This document shows, in pieces, positions 48,491 through 60,059 of a DNA stretch of 64,000 bases. The notes beneath the pieces were generated by a model. The model was given only the letters and a program-made list of their open reading frames with translations, searched no databases and was not told the origin of the DNA. Each line of letters starts with the position of its first letter. The stretch's first letter is position 1. The stretch is from positions 78,624,001-78,688,000 of the forward strand of contig CM060895.1 of assembly GCA_030762935.1 (NCBI GenBank). Direction: 5' to 3'. This DNA is from Hymenopus coronatus. Lineage: Eukaryota; Arthropoda; Insecta; Mantodea; Hymenopodidae. The translations under genes and the position numbers were made by a program.

Positions 48491-49509
48491 TAAAAAAAAA
48501 AAACAAAAAAAAAAAACTGGACCAGGGCCTGCAATCCAATACTTTCTTTACTAATATGCTAATGATTTCAGCATGAATAGCAATACTATAATAGAACCAA
48601 CTCCTCAATAAGCTTTTACTTATTTGTCTGGAAACAAAAGGACTCGCTTGTTCCAGCTGCTAACCACCTATTTATAAATGTTTTCCTACTTTGGCGATTA
48701 AAAAATATGCTTCCTATTGCAGCGGTGTGTCTCATAATCTTGCTCCATTGAATTGTATTCTTGTGCCTTTTTTTCCATTCCTCTTTCCTTTGACTAGCCA
48801 TTATACAGTTCTGTTGACGATATGTAACATCTATATAATAATAACAATAAAATAACAATAATAATACACAGTAATTTCTCATTTCGACCTTTAACTCTTT
48901 GTGTAGTGTTCCGAATATAATGCATATAACCCGGGATTCAATTTCTAGAAACATTGCAAATTATCTCATACACTTAATTTTCCTAAAATTAATTAGGTAT
49001 TCAATTTTAAGAATCTAAATCTGAAATAATAAATGATACATGAAACAACATTTTAGATCTCTCCATTTACTTTCAAACAAAGTTACTCACCACTGAAATT
49101 ACCCGAAAAACTGAACTTTACACGACCGACGTGTCAGGAGGACAGTAAACTTGATAAAGGCAGATAATAAAAATCTTAAAATGTAATCAGTTGTTTGAAA
49201 AACCTACAAACCAGCAAACGCATGACACTTATATAATTTTTTAGGAATTCTATCGAAACCTTGAAGAAATAAATTACGAATCCTCCTAATTATCACAGTC
49301 ATTAGAATGAAAGGTATATGTTCTGAATTTGCAACTCATAAAAGCTATAGCTCAAAGAAAGGCGTGCACGAAGGTAACATTTTCTGACCATGGTTGGATG
49401 GGGAAAGACGAACCACAGATATTCTTGTGTATAAACTAAGAAGGTGTAGCAAGGTGCGGATACAATCGTGTTCGACTCGAACAGTATAAAAAAGAATAAA
49501 AATACTAGA

Positions 49510-49581
49510 TGCGATGGCCGGGAATCGAACCCGGATCAACTGCTTGGAAGGCAACTATGCTGACCATTACACCACCATCGC
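49510..49581 (-). tRNA. tRNA-Gly-TCC: tRNA-Gly(UCC), gene c of HOR6, exact consensus
   Basis: Perfect 72-nt match with T5 and T6 downstream. The upstream TATACACC replaces TATATACC of HOR2. Confidence 0.97.
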
Positions 49582-50473
49582 ATGATGTCATATACACCTC
49601 CAAAAAAGTGAGATATGCTAATGCGTTCAGCATGAGTGACAAAGCCCGGTACTACCAAGTCCTCAATAAGAGTTAAGTTATTTGTCTGGAAACATAATGA
49701 TTCGCCTGTTCCAGCTACTGTCCATATGTTTATAAATGGGTCTCTACTTTGGTTTTTAGCGGGAAAACTTCATTCTGATTAGTGAATACAGCTTTTTTAG
49801 CGATGTATATAAGGACTATTTTAGCAACAACATTAACAATAATAATATTAATGATTCATCAATACAGTTTTTTTTTTGACCATTGTTCCGAATAAGTGCA
49901 TTTAACCAGATATTCAATTTCTAGAAAAATAGTAAATTATGTCATACACTTGGCTTTCCAAAAGCCAATCATGCATTCAATTTTAAAATCTAAATCCGGA
50001 ACAATACATGATTACAAGACCCAAGACTCCATCTACCTTCAAACAAAGTTACTAATCGCTGAAATAACCCGAAAGATTGAAATTCAACATTACCCACATA
50101 TCAAGATGGCAAAAATATTGATAAAGGCAGGTAATATACATTTTAAAATGTAAAAAGATGTTTGAAAAACCTACAAACTCGCAATCGGTTAGCACTTCTA
50201 TATTTTGGAAACTTTTTTTCGAAACCTTGAAGAAATAAATTACTAATCCTCACGACGATTACAATCATTAGAATGAATTGCAACGTTCTGAATTTGCAAC
50301 TCAGAAAACCTATTGCTTAAAGAAAGGCGTGCGCAAAGGTAACATTTTCTTAACATATTTGGAAGGGGCAAGACGACATTCTGAGGTATTCTTGTTTATA
50401 AACTAAGAATGTATAGGAAGGTGCGGATTCAATCGTGTTCGACACGAACAGGATAAAGCAGATTAAAAATACA

Positions 50474-50502
50474 AACTATGTTGACCATTACACCACCATC
50501 GC
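50474..50502 (-). pseudogene. tRNA-Gly 5' stump, monomer d of HOR6
   Basis: 29 nt, standard d deletion junction. Confidence 0.85.
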
Positions 50503-51430
50503 ACAATAGCGTTTCAACCTCAAGGGAAAGTGAGATGCTAATGCGTTCAGCATGAGTGGCAATAGACTTGTATGACCAACTCCGCAATGGGTTTTTACTT
50601 CCTTGTCTTGAAACAGTTGAAACATCTATTGTTCCAGCTTCTATTAAAAATGTGTCCCTACTTTATCATTTAAAAGAAACTCGTGCAGTTTCCTTTGACA
50701 ACATTGTTTCCCGTAATCTTGCCCCGTTGAATTGTATTCTTGCGTATTTAGTGTCATTCCTTTTTCCTTTGATTAGCAAATGTACAGCTTTGTTGGCGAT
50801 ATAAAGAACTATACTATTAACACAACAATAATACACAATCATTTTTCATTATAGTATTTTTCGACCAGTAATTCTTTGTGTGTTCCGAATATAGTGTATA
50901 TAAACCGAGATTCAATTTCTGGAAAGATTGTAAATTATGTCATACAATTAATTTTTCAAAAGCCAATAATGTATTACATTTTAAGAATTTAAATAATACA
51001 TAATTTCATGAAACAGCATTTTAGATCTCTCCATCTATCTTCAAAGTTACTGATCACTAAATTAACCTGAAAGACTGAAATTTAACATGACCGACGTATC
51101 AAGATAACAACAAAATTGATACAGGTAGGTAATACACATTTTAAAATGTAATAACCTGTTTGAAAAACTTACAAATCACATTGGGATGTTACTTCTATAA
51201 TATTTGGGGACAAAGTTTTGCAACCTTGAAGAAATAAATAACAAATTCCCATACTTATTACAATCATTACAAGAAAGGGTTACGTTCGGAGTTTGAAAGG
51301 CGTGCGCGAAGGTAACATTTTCTGAACATGGTTGGATGGGGAAAGACGACAGCCACAGATATTCTTGTGAATAAGCTAAGAAGGAATAGCAAGGCGCGAA
51401 TGCAGGATAAAAAAGAATGAAAATAGTTGA

Positions 51431-51502
51431 TGCGATGGCCGGGAATCGAACCCGGATCAACTGCTTGGAAGGCAACTATGCTGACCATTACACCACCATC
51501 GC
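51431..51502 (-). tRNA. tRNA-Gly-TCC: tRNA-Gly(UCC), gene e of HOR6, exact consensus
   Basis: Perfect 72-nt match. This and the HOR1 copy are the only undamaged e genes. The 3' flank has ATTTTCATTCTTTTTT, giving T4 and T6 runs. Confidence 0.97.
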
Positions 51503-52443
51503 ACTATGGTATGCGAACCTCAAGGAAAGAAGTGAGATACGCTAAAGCGTTCAGCATGAGTGCAATAGCCTAGTACAACCAACTTCTCATAAGTTTTTAC
51601 AAATTTGTCTGGAAACATAGTGACCTGTTCCAGCTGCTAACCAACTATTTACAAATGTGTCCCTACTTTGACATTAATTTAGAAGAAACTTGTGCATGAT
51701 TCCTATCAGCAACATGTGTCTCATAGTATTGCCCCGCTGATACGTATTCTTCCGCGATTAATTTCATTCTTATTCACTTTTATCAACGAGTATAGCTCTG
51801 ATATAAGACGTACATTAATAATAGTAGTAATAATAACAATAATACACAATAATTCTTAATTAAAGAGTTTCCGAATACACATAATCCAAGATTCAATTTA
51901 TGAAAAATAGTAAATTATGTCATACACTTAATTTACCAAAAGCCAATATGTATTAAATTATAAGCATCTAAATCCGAAACAATACATGATATACAGAAAC
52001 AACATTCTCCAGCTACCTTTATACAAAGTATACGAAAACTGAAAGAAACCGAAAGACTGACACTTAACAAGCCTAACGTATCCAGATGACATATTAATAA
52101 AGGCAGGTAATGCACAGTTTAAAATATATGGAAAACCTTCAAAATCGCAACTGGCTGCTATTTCTAGAATGTTTGAGCACTTTAATGAAATCAGTATGTA
52201 TAACCGCAATTAATATAAATTGTTAATATGTATATATAATGTCATATACATATAATATGGTCTGAGTTAGTAAATTAGAAATACTTTACAGAAAGGTGTG
52301 TGCAATGGCAATACTTCCTGAATTTGGTTGGATGGAGAAAGACGATAACAAAAGTATAAGCCATAAGCTGAATAGTAACTATATAGCAAAGTGGGGATGT
52401 AAACCGGTTCGTCCCAGAGACGATGAACAAGATTAAAACTAAG

Positions 52444-52514
52444 TTTTGTGGCTGGGAATCGAAAACGGATCATCTGCTTAAAAAGCCCTATGCTGACCAT
52501 TACACGCTTACCGT
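52444..52514 (-). pseudogene. tRNA-derived pseudogene, monomer f of HOR6
   Basis: Same private changes as the HOR5 f copy (TTTTGTGGC, CTTAAAAAGCC). No workable acceptor stem. Confidence 0.83.
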
Positions 52515-52865
52515 TCTCTATGAAGAATAAAGATATACCAATATGTTCAATATTAGGGGCAATAACCAATTACAAGTCCTCAATATGTTTTTGCTTATTT
52601 ATCTGGAAACATATTGACCTTCCTCTTTCAACTGAAGACCATCCATGTCGAATTTTTTACCATTACGTTAGCCTTTAGAAAAAGCTCGTACAGTTTCCTA
52701 TCAGTAGCATTGTTTCAAATAACCTTGACCGGCATAAAATGTATTCTTCCGCACCGAACTTCCTTCCCTTTTCCCTGATTGGCTAATGCTCATCCAGATG
52801 ACGAATTACGTATCTGTGTATTGTCAGGTGATAAATACGAAACACTCTCATGTTGAAAATATGTG

Positions 52866-53533
52866 TTTCGAGATCCCCTGAATAAAACAATTCAGAAACA
52901 TGTCTATGCCTGTGCGTGTGCGTGCAGCTTAGATAAAAAACGAAATGAAAAATTAGATAGCAAAATTAGTATTTAAGTTCAGTATCTTCCAAGGATACTT
53001 TATGAACATTTTCAAGAAAATCCCCATACCCCAAACTATCCTTCCTATGGAAAAAGTTTTAAAAATTGTTATTTTCTCAGAAATGGTTCTAACGATTTTG
53101 ACTAAAATACCGCATATTAAAGCTATTCACACCACAAATAAATTTGAATTTTTTGGGAACAGCTTCTGAAGATCTCTTCACTCTAGATAAACTTTGCCTA
53201 AGTTTGTATAACTGCTAAACCGCAAGATAGATAAAAACCTTCTGCACAAAAAATGTAGATCTCATCAAAACACGCAAAATATGCAGTGTACATTTTTGTT
53301 GTGGAGGTAACCGTTTCCGAGAAATTCCGATATTGGTTTCAATTGTAAAGTAGTTATACTTTTCTCAGACAGGAAGTGTCCCTTCTTCTTTTGTTCTACT
53401 CCTGGCCAAACAAAGAAGCGAATTGCAATGACAATCGCATAAAGACAGCTTTTAAAACATTTGACTATAGCTTCTGCGTTAGCCACGCCTCTTCCCTTAG
53501 TTCCCTTCTACTTATAGGGAATTAAGTAATAAG
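52866..53533. mobile_element. Inverted-repeat element copy T3 (HOR6)
   Basis: Colinear with the other T3 copies. Non-coding. Confidence 0.55.
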
Positions 53534-53949
53534 TACATTCTATTAGTGCTTACCTGGCATGGTCTAGAAAGAAGAATAATCTTATGTAAGAAGTGTGTTT
53601 ATAGAACAGCTAGAGAATGTCATGTGACTATAACACAACAGATGTTTGTGTTTAGCATTACTGCTAGCACTGTAAAACCGTTCTCGCCACACATTTCGCT
53701 TCACCGAGTTTACAAAATAAAAAAAACATCCAACAGTACTAAAATACCTTTCACCACAATCCTTAAGAAAACTTCACACTCAGAGCAGATTACTTTGGAC
53801 ATCTTGTAATTGCATTTAACTATTTATCAAGTAAGTAACAACGACACTGCAAAGGGGTACAAATAGTATGAGGTTGAAATTCCTTTCTATCACTTTGCAG
53901 AACAAGGAAACTGATCATCGGCTAGCATAAAAAGGGAAGAGAGAGATAA

Positions 53950-54750
53950 CAGTTATTTGTTTATTTTTATTTTCACTAATCAGCAATACATGCATTAGGT
54001 AGAGAAGGTATTGTATTCCACTGAGATTTCATCAGAAAATATTTTGAAAACCCCTGAATTCAAAAAGAACATTTTTAGAAAAAGGTTAGTTGAGTCCGTA
54101 CCTATCTGTATATATGTGTACGTATCTGTGAGTGTGTGTGCGTCGGTGTCTGTGAGTGTGAGTCTGTGGACACATAACTCAAAAACAAAAATGCATTAAA
54201 TACCAAACTTGGTGTCCAAGGATGCGACCCCAATTTTTTTTCAGGAAAGTCCCCCCACCCTAAACTACCCTTTACGTGAGATTTTTTTGAAACGTTCGAT
54301 TTTATAAAAAAATGACTAACTATTTTGATTAATAGGCCGTTTATTTTCCATGGAGAATAAAATGTATATCGTTAATTTCTTGGAATAGCCCCTGAATACC
54401 TCTTCATTCTGAATGACCTTTGTACAACCTGTAAACAGTAACAGATACATAAAAATTTACTACACAAAAATGTGAAGCTCATTAAAACACGCAATTAGTC
54501 ATATTTGTAGATTTTTTTTTTTGTAGTTTTGACCATTCCAGAGATATTTCCTTAAATTTTAAAATACCCAAGTCTTTTTCAGACAGGAAGCCCTCATCAT
54601 TTCATATATCTTTTGTTTTACTCCCGGGAATGGAAAGAGAATCGGATTTTAACGACAATCGCATAGCGACAGTTTTTAATAGATTTGTCCGTCAATTTAG
54701 CTCCCTTATTCCCTTATTTCCCTTCTTCTTATATGGAACTAAGTAATAAG
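53950..54750. mobile_element. Element copy T4 (HOR6), the only uninterrupted T4
   Basis: It continues past the GACCA at 54,531 into TTCCAGAGATATTTCC, CAGACAGGAAGCC and AAGTAATAAG, paralleling T3 end to end. This shows that in the other units T4 is cut by the array junction and not simply short. The part right of 54,531 is more diverged from T3 than the left part is from the other T4 copies. Confidence 0.6.
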
Positions 54751-56096
54751 AATAATACCATTTCTGGTAATGCTTGTCTAGTATGTCAAATTGAATTAAA
54801 AGAATGATCTTTTTGTAAGAATAGTCATGTGAATGGAAGACATCAAATTTTTCTCGCATGAAACAGTTTTAATGGTCATATAAATGCGTATTTTAGCTTA
54901 GTCAAGGGATTTTTTTGATCAAGTATACGAATAAGAGCATACTTTTAGTTATATTTATGCAGTATTTCACACTTCACCAGATGCTACTTACTGTAAACAT
55001 AATTTCAAAATTGTAGGTAAAAGATATTTGTTGAGTAATCTTTACTTGATGGTAGTGGGAGTAAGGAGGAATGCAAGCTCATGGTCTAAGGGTAACGGCT
55101 ATAACTATCTTGGACAGCATGACCTTATTTGGCTATAATGGAGATTCACTCACAAATGCTGGCTAACTCCCCATCCTTGGAATAGCTACCATTCAACTTA
55201 TCCAAAACATAAGTATTATTTTATTACTATAATATGGCGAATACACATTACACGTAATAACACTTTTCAACATGTATACACTTATATTACGTTTATAATC
55301 ATTTGCAACTTCGGCGTCACTTTGCTTCATAAATATAACGAAAGTCCCATCCGAAGCAGTTTGGCAACGTTACTTATCATTGTGCGTGTTGCCAACATTT
55401 ACAATTTGAACATAGTGGAACAAACCATATAATGTAGCCGATGGTATACAATCCTAAGCCACAAAGCGTAGTTGGGGTTCAGAGCTTTAAGCTGCAATGC
55501 GTAGCTGGATTTTTTTTTTTTTTTTTTTTTTCCCAGAAGGAGAGGTGTGTAGTAGACCAGGCATTCAGGTTGCAGCTGTGGAGCGATGACAGTGCATAGC
55601 TGTGTGCTCTATAAAGCAAAACTCTAATGAACCATGAAGTAGATGGGGGATCTACGAGGCCTAAACTTACCTTAATTATAAAACATGGCGAATTTTCACT
55701 TTGGTGACAATTTTATAGGTTGCCAACATTGATCTATTACTATTTTTATGATATTAGCGACGATGTAGCTGGTAAGGTGTTACTTTGCCGTACATAAGCG
55801 AGGTCGCAGAGGCGGCTAATAGGTGGGTAGGCAATATGACTTGGCTGAAGCTACATCATCTACTTTATTTATTACTTACTGCTTCAGGATTACACTGGAT
55901 ATAATAAGTATCGGATTTCGTAAGTATTGTGCAAGTAAAGCAGCTATTAAAGGGTTCGAGAGTTAAACCCAAATATTACTCATAACCTAGGAATCGAAAA
56001 TAAGCCAGGCTAAAAACATTTCATAAAAATCCGAGCCCTACTTTTACTGAAGCGTATTTGAAGAACACTGCTCTTCCTGGTAACCTTACATGTCGT
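54751..56096. other. Right-flank spacer with an extra block of about 0.8 kb
   Basis: The outer parts are paralogous to 62.8-63.4 kb: CTTGATGGTAGTGGG at 55,047 against 63,151, and ATAAGCCAGGC near 56,000 against ATAAGCCAAG near 63,300. Between about 55,165 and 55,975 there is sequence with no counterpart at 63.2 kb, including a run of about 22 T's (55,511-55,532). This is probably an insertion. No coding frame is visible. Confidence 0.6.
56044..56060 (+). promoter_or_regulatory. Upstream block of the 56,097 tRNA
   Basis: TTACTGAAGCGTATTTG lies 37-53 bp before the gene, and CTCTTCCTGG follows. It is a diverged match to the array's CATGCTGAACGCATTAG...CTTTTCCTGG block at the same distance. Weak evidence. 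Confidence 0.3.
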
Positions 56097-56168
56097 GCGA
56101 TGGTGGTGTAATGGTCAGCATAATTGCCTTCCAAGCAGTTGATCCGGGTTCGATTCCCGGCCATCGCA
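56097..56168 (+). tRNA. tRNA-Gly-TCC: tRNA-Gly(UCC), dispersed plus-strand copy
   Basis: 72 nt, consensus except G27 to A, which makes an A-U pair at the top of the anticodon stem (as in the 2,482 gene). Orientation is opposite to the array. The 3' flank has TTTT then T7. Flanks resemble those of the 63,402 gene over more than 1 kb each way, so the two arose by segmental duplication. Confidence 0.95.
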
Positions 56169-56174
56169 CTTAGC

Positions 56175-56186
56175 TTTTATTTTTTT
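56175..56186 (+). terminator. Pol III T-run terminator (TTTTATTTTTTT)
   Basis: Starts 7 nt past the tRNA 3' end: four T's, one A, seven T's. A strong Pol III stop by length. Confidence 0.8.
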
Positions 56187-57591
56187 CGTGCCCTCTTGTC
56201 AATGATCAACACCTTTGAATATCCATAACTTGGTACATATTCCTATACGTCTCATAAACAACTTTTACTCATATCTGTAGCTTTTCATGTTGTCTGTTCT
56301 TCCATCAAATTATATGCAGAAAATGTTAACCATCGCGTAAAGCTTACTCTAATGTGTTTTCTGTTAAGAGACACTTGGGGTGAAATTTTGATTACAATCA
56401 ATCAAGAAGTCGAAAATTGGTTTTTATTCGACGCAAATACTTTCTGGAAGCTTTGTGCATCTATAAAAAACAAACATGTTATTGTCCTTGCTTAGAGCCT
56501 AGAGCCATTTAGAGATCGTGCAATACACCTTCCTAGCGTTTTTCTGAAAACTACATTTCACACTTTCAAAATGTTCCACGTATCTCAGTGTTTTTATTAA
56601 ATACAACTAAATTTTCCCAGAATTTAATTTCATAAGGGACAAAATAATTCTGATTTTAATATTCGTTTTTAAAAATATGTATTTATATGAAACAATGATG
56701 AACTTTAAAGATTAAAATGTTTTTAAAAGCTATATTAATTCAGTAGTCAAAATTATTCTAATATACCTCTTTAAATTTGTTTAAAATTGAAAGATTCAGT
56801 TTAGAACATGTCAACCAATTTCCTCAAAATTTGAGACGTGTGGTACATTTTTATTATGCAGCACTTTTACATAATACAATTTATAAAATAATCGATATCT
56901 TCAAAAGCATTTATCCTATTTGCATGACATTTGGTACTTATATTCATATAATAACAAATAAAAATAGTAAAACTTTCAGAAAAATCTCATAATTAATAAC
57001 TAAACTTTCCGCAAGTTTTAGAAAATATATCTTAAGTATTATAGAGCAAACATCTAATTCAAGTTTTGCCCTTCTGTCCATTTGCGTACAATTCGCATTT
57101 TAAATAACTCTTGAAAAAGTAACATGTTATATTCTCGTTAAACTGCTTTCTTAAATTTTTCTCACCCTGATATGCACCTTGTGTAGTAGTTGTTATATTT
57201 CAATGAAAATTACATATTCTGATAAGGTGTTTTAAGGGATCTGAAAGTTTTCTTGATATTAAGTATACTTTTGGATTTAGGGGCTTCATAATTTAATATA
57301 TGTTTGCTTTTTAGAAGATCAAACGTGACAGCTTTTTGTCATAAAAACTTCATTTTTCGTAAATCGAAACCTCCGCATCGCCATATTTGGAAATCGGTGC
57401 ATAACATTTACAAGTTGAAACATTGCACGTGAATTTTTATACATTTGATTTCATTTTCATTTTATTAATTTTAATTTTTTGGTGGGGAGTGGAAGTTAGG
57501 TACATAGAAAAGAAATGAAATACCTCGAGAACTTGCTTAAGTTGCTTGCTATCCTTTACATTCAAGATAAAAGAGAATTAAAAGATCTATT
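56187..57591. other. Spacer, no gene recognised
   Basis: The first 170 bp or so are paralogous to sequence after the 59,822 and 63,402 genes (for example ATATGCAGAAAATGTTAA near 56,310 and 60,040). The rest is AT-rich with short random frames only. Confidence 0.5.
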
Positions 57592-57663
57592 TGCGATAGC
57601 CGGGAATCGAACCCGGATCAACTGCTTGGAAGGCAACTATGCTGACCATTACACCACCATCGC
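57592..57663 (-). tRNA. tRNA-Gly-TCC: tRNA-Gly(UCC), isolated minus-strand copy outside the array
   Basis: 72 nt with one change, C66 to T, giving a G-U acceptor pair. The minus-strand 3' flank reads AATAGATCTTTTAATTCTCTTTTATC, with two T4 runs. The 5' flank (57,664-57,780) matches array monomers of type f/a (GTACAACCAACTCCTC, TTTGCTTATTTGTCTAGAAACATAT). It is therefore a stray monomer predating or escaping the amplification. It converges with the 56,097 gene. Confidence 0.95.
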
Positions 57664-57797
57664 AAGATGGTATTAATGACTCAAAGAAGAGTCGAGGTAT
57701 AGTAATATGTTCTGCATGAGTTGTACTAACACAGTACAACCAACTCCTCAAAAATGTTTGCTTATTTGTCTAGAAACATATATTACCTTTTCATAAG

Positions 57798-58321
57798 GAG
57801 TTGAAATTGATTCGAGCCGAGTTCAATATGAATTCGATCCGCGTTTCATATTTTAAATTCAATACGAATTGAGATCGTTTTGAACACGCAGGTTTCGAAA
57901 ATAAATAATTATACGTTCTTCAACTTGGATGCACTTTGGTAACGTCTTCGACATAGTTTTATGTTTATAACCAGGCTAACCACAGTTAGCAAATTATTTT
58001 GAGAAGAATAAATCGCGATACTGTGGAAACCATAAAAATTGCTCTGTTGTGGTTTTATCATGCCAGTTCCGGCAAGTTTATTCCAGAAAACAAAATGAAG
58101 AACATCCTGTGTGTTGCAAGAAGTACAATAGAATGCAATAACTTTTACGGATTCAGTACGATTTGAATACGAAGGTGTTTTCTATATAATATATTTCGAA
58201 TCCGAATTCCTTCCGATCTAACTTTCCAAGAGGATCGGATCAAAGATTTGCTTCGAATGAATCCGCGTTTCAATGCAGCATTTAATACGATTTAATGTAG
58301 TATTAAAATCGATTTCAATTC
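57798..58321. mobile_element. Small inverted-repeat insertion in the stray monomer
   Basis: About 524 bp bounded by GAGTTGAAATTGATT and AATCGATTTCAATTC, imperfect inverted repeats. It is flanked by TTCATAAG and TTCATGTG, a possible degenerate target duplication. Array monomers at this point read on without it (TCTGGAAACATATTGACCTTCC). No frame of useful size; looks like a MITE. Confidence 0.5.
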
Positions 58322-59766
58322 TTCATGTGGTAATAGGGACTGCTCTGTTCCAGGTAATATCCATTTACCTTCGACTTTTAGAAGAAACACGTGCAGCTTA
58401 CTTACCCCTCTGATATGTATTTTTTTATTAGCAAATATATACCTTTAATGGTGATACATAGGACCTATTAGTGCATCGTCAGGCGATAAATACGAAGTAA
58501 ACACTCTGAATAGGTGCACGTGCATACATCATCATGAGAGTTCGATTTAAAAACAATAATCTCCCCTATATATTTGCTGATAGAAATTTACATGTATTCC
58601 AGATATAATAACTGTGTTATATAATGTAATTGATTGCTACGGCAATGAAAATAGACATTTACAACTCTGCAGCAATATATTAAGATAAATGATCACAAAA
58701 AATTAAGAGCTATTTTATACTAGGCAACATACTAGATAAGAAACTGTGACCAGTGCCCGTAACAGTGAAGGCATACTGACACAAGACACAGTTATGTAGA
58801 GCAGACTTTCTTTACAGAGATTACCCTCTGTACTTCAGTCGCAATGATTTTTCAATTTATAAACTAACGTAAAATATGGTTATTGTTTTATATAGGCATA
58901 TTCATCATTATAATTGTTTGTTTATTTAAAAAGCAGAAAACGGTTCAGTATAATCTGAGATGATTGGAAAACCTAACATTAGTGTATAGCAGTTATACAA
59001 AAATAAATGAATATGGGTAGAGAAAATTATGCGAGTGTAATATATTGCTTCGATTATGAATATAGTACATTTAATGTTACGTTTCTAAGTATATAATATG
59101 AGCTTTGAGACGTTTATTTTGAGTGTTAGGCAAATGATATTCTAAAATATTCTGAGATGGAAATAAACAAAATGTCGCCTATAAAATTGTGCTTTCATGT
59201 TCACTGAGGTATAAGGCGGTGGAGCTGCAATGTGGTAAACACGGAAGCGACGAGCCGGTAACTGAAAACCTATGAACGCGCGACTTAAGCCAGGATTTTT
59301 TAGAAGAGTCCAGAAACTTTGGTTTTCACGCTTTTCTGTGACATGATTTTCGCTATAAAGGGAAGAAAGAATTACAAGCCAAGGGAGTGTATAGTGACTT
59401 GTAATCATTCGTGAGTGAATAGAGTGTTAGCGCTCAGTGGAGTGCAAACTGTTAACTGTCTAACGTCGAAGCGTCGAGTGAGTTATTTGCAGCAGTGAAT
59501 TAAAACTTTATTCTCAATTTGGAGTCAATATCTTAGTTTATTTAGAATTTGGTATAAATATGGTGACTAGGCTGCACTGGGCTATCTAGTGCAAGGAACC
59601 TGGTTTCTCTGAGGCCTCACGAATACTCTCTGAGGGACAAATTAGTTGTAGATTGGTAAATAAATGAGGAGAGTTGGAACAGGCGAGGTGCTATGTTTCC
59701 AGACCAATAACGAAAAACTTAATGAATACACACAAGCACAATTGGCTGTAATATGAGCTCAACGTT
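58322..59766. other. Spacer; monomer-f-like start, then unassigned
   Basis: 58,400-58,540 resembles the sequence upstream of f in the array (GCATCGTCAGGCGATAAATACGA against GCATTGTCAGGTGATAAATACGA). The remainder is unassigned. Around 59,430-59,640 the base composition is less AT-rich and includes TATGGTGACTAGGCTGC, vaguely like sequence after a retrovirus-type LTR, but I cannot find a partner repeat. Confidence 0.4.
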
Positions 59767-59781
59767 TATACTGAAGCAATG
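59767..59781 (+). promoter_or_regulatory. Upstream block of the 59,822 tRNA
   Basis: ATACTGAAGCAATGA lies 41-55 bp upstream, followed by GATCTCCCTTGAAACCTT, echoing GATCTCACTTTTCC..GAGGTT of the array flank. Shared by position and sequence, otherwise untested. Confidence 0.3.
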
Positions 59782-59821
59782 ATGTAATAGATGTGATCTC
59801 CCTTGAAACCTTACTACAGCT

Positions 59822-59893
59822 GCGATGGTGGTGTAATGGTCAGCATAGTTGCCTTCCAAGCAGTTGATCCGGGTTCGATTCCCGGCCATTGCA
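59822..59893 (+). tRNA. tRNA-Gly-TCC: tRNA-Gly(UCC), dispersed plus-strand copy
   Basis: 72 nt with one change, C69 to T, making the third acceptor pair G-U. TCC anticodon, D and T arms are consensus. The flanks resemble those of 56,097 and 63,402 for about 170 bp downstream (CATTTATCAACACTTTCAAAT, CAGAAAATGTTAA). Confidence 0.95.
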
Positions 59894-59899
59894 CATACA

Positions 59900-59905
59900 T
59901 TTTTT
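59900..59905 (+). terminator. Pol III T6 terminator
   Basis: Six T's beginning 7 nt after the tRNA 3' end. Confidence 0.8.
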
Positions 59906-60059
59906 ATTCCTTTCCTTCCTGCCATTTATCAACACTTTCAAATCTACAGCTTGAAGCAGGGTTCCTCTACGAATAATGCAAGTTTTATTCCTGTCTGTGG
60001 CTTTCCAAGCTCTCTCTTCCTCCTTCTAACTATGACAATTATATGCAGAAAATGTTAAA

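Larger units (their letters stand above)
45804..54530 (-). repeat. HOR6: last complete 8,727-bp unit; right edge of the array
   Basis: Standard order of parts, with intact a, c and e genes. At 54,531 the other units continue from GACCA into the SINE (GGTTAGGGG). Here the sequence instead reads on into TTCCAGAGATATTTCC, which is the natural continuation of element T4. This is the end of the tandem array. Confidence 0.9.

Noticed and set aside
1..54530. CRISPR-like array, because of regular repeats with spacers
   Set aside because: The repeated items are 72-nt eukaryotic tRNA genes spaced 0.8-1.8 kb apart with related spacers. Nothing prokaryotic is present.
59142..59408. 88-aa minus-strand frame
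   Set aside because: No recognisable domain, no splice or promoter context and no paralogue in the window. Expected by chance in a less AT-rich patch.
59430..59640. Possible LTR end (TATGGTGACTAGG)
   Set aside because: No second LTR, no adjacent coding remnants and no target duplication found.
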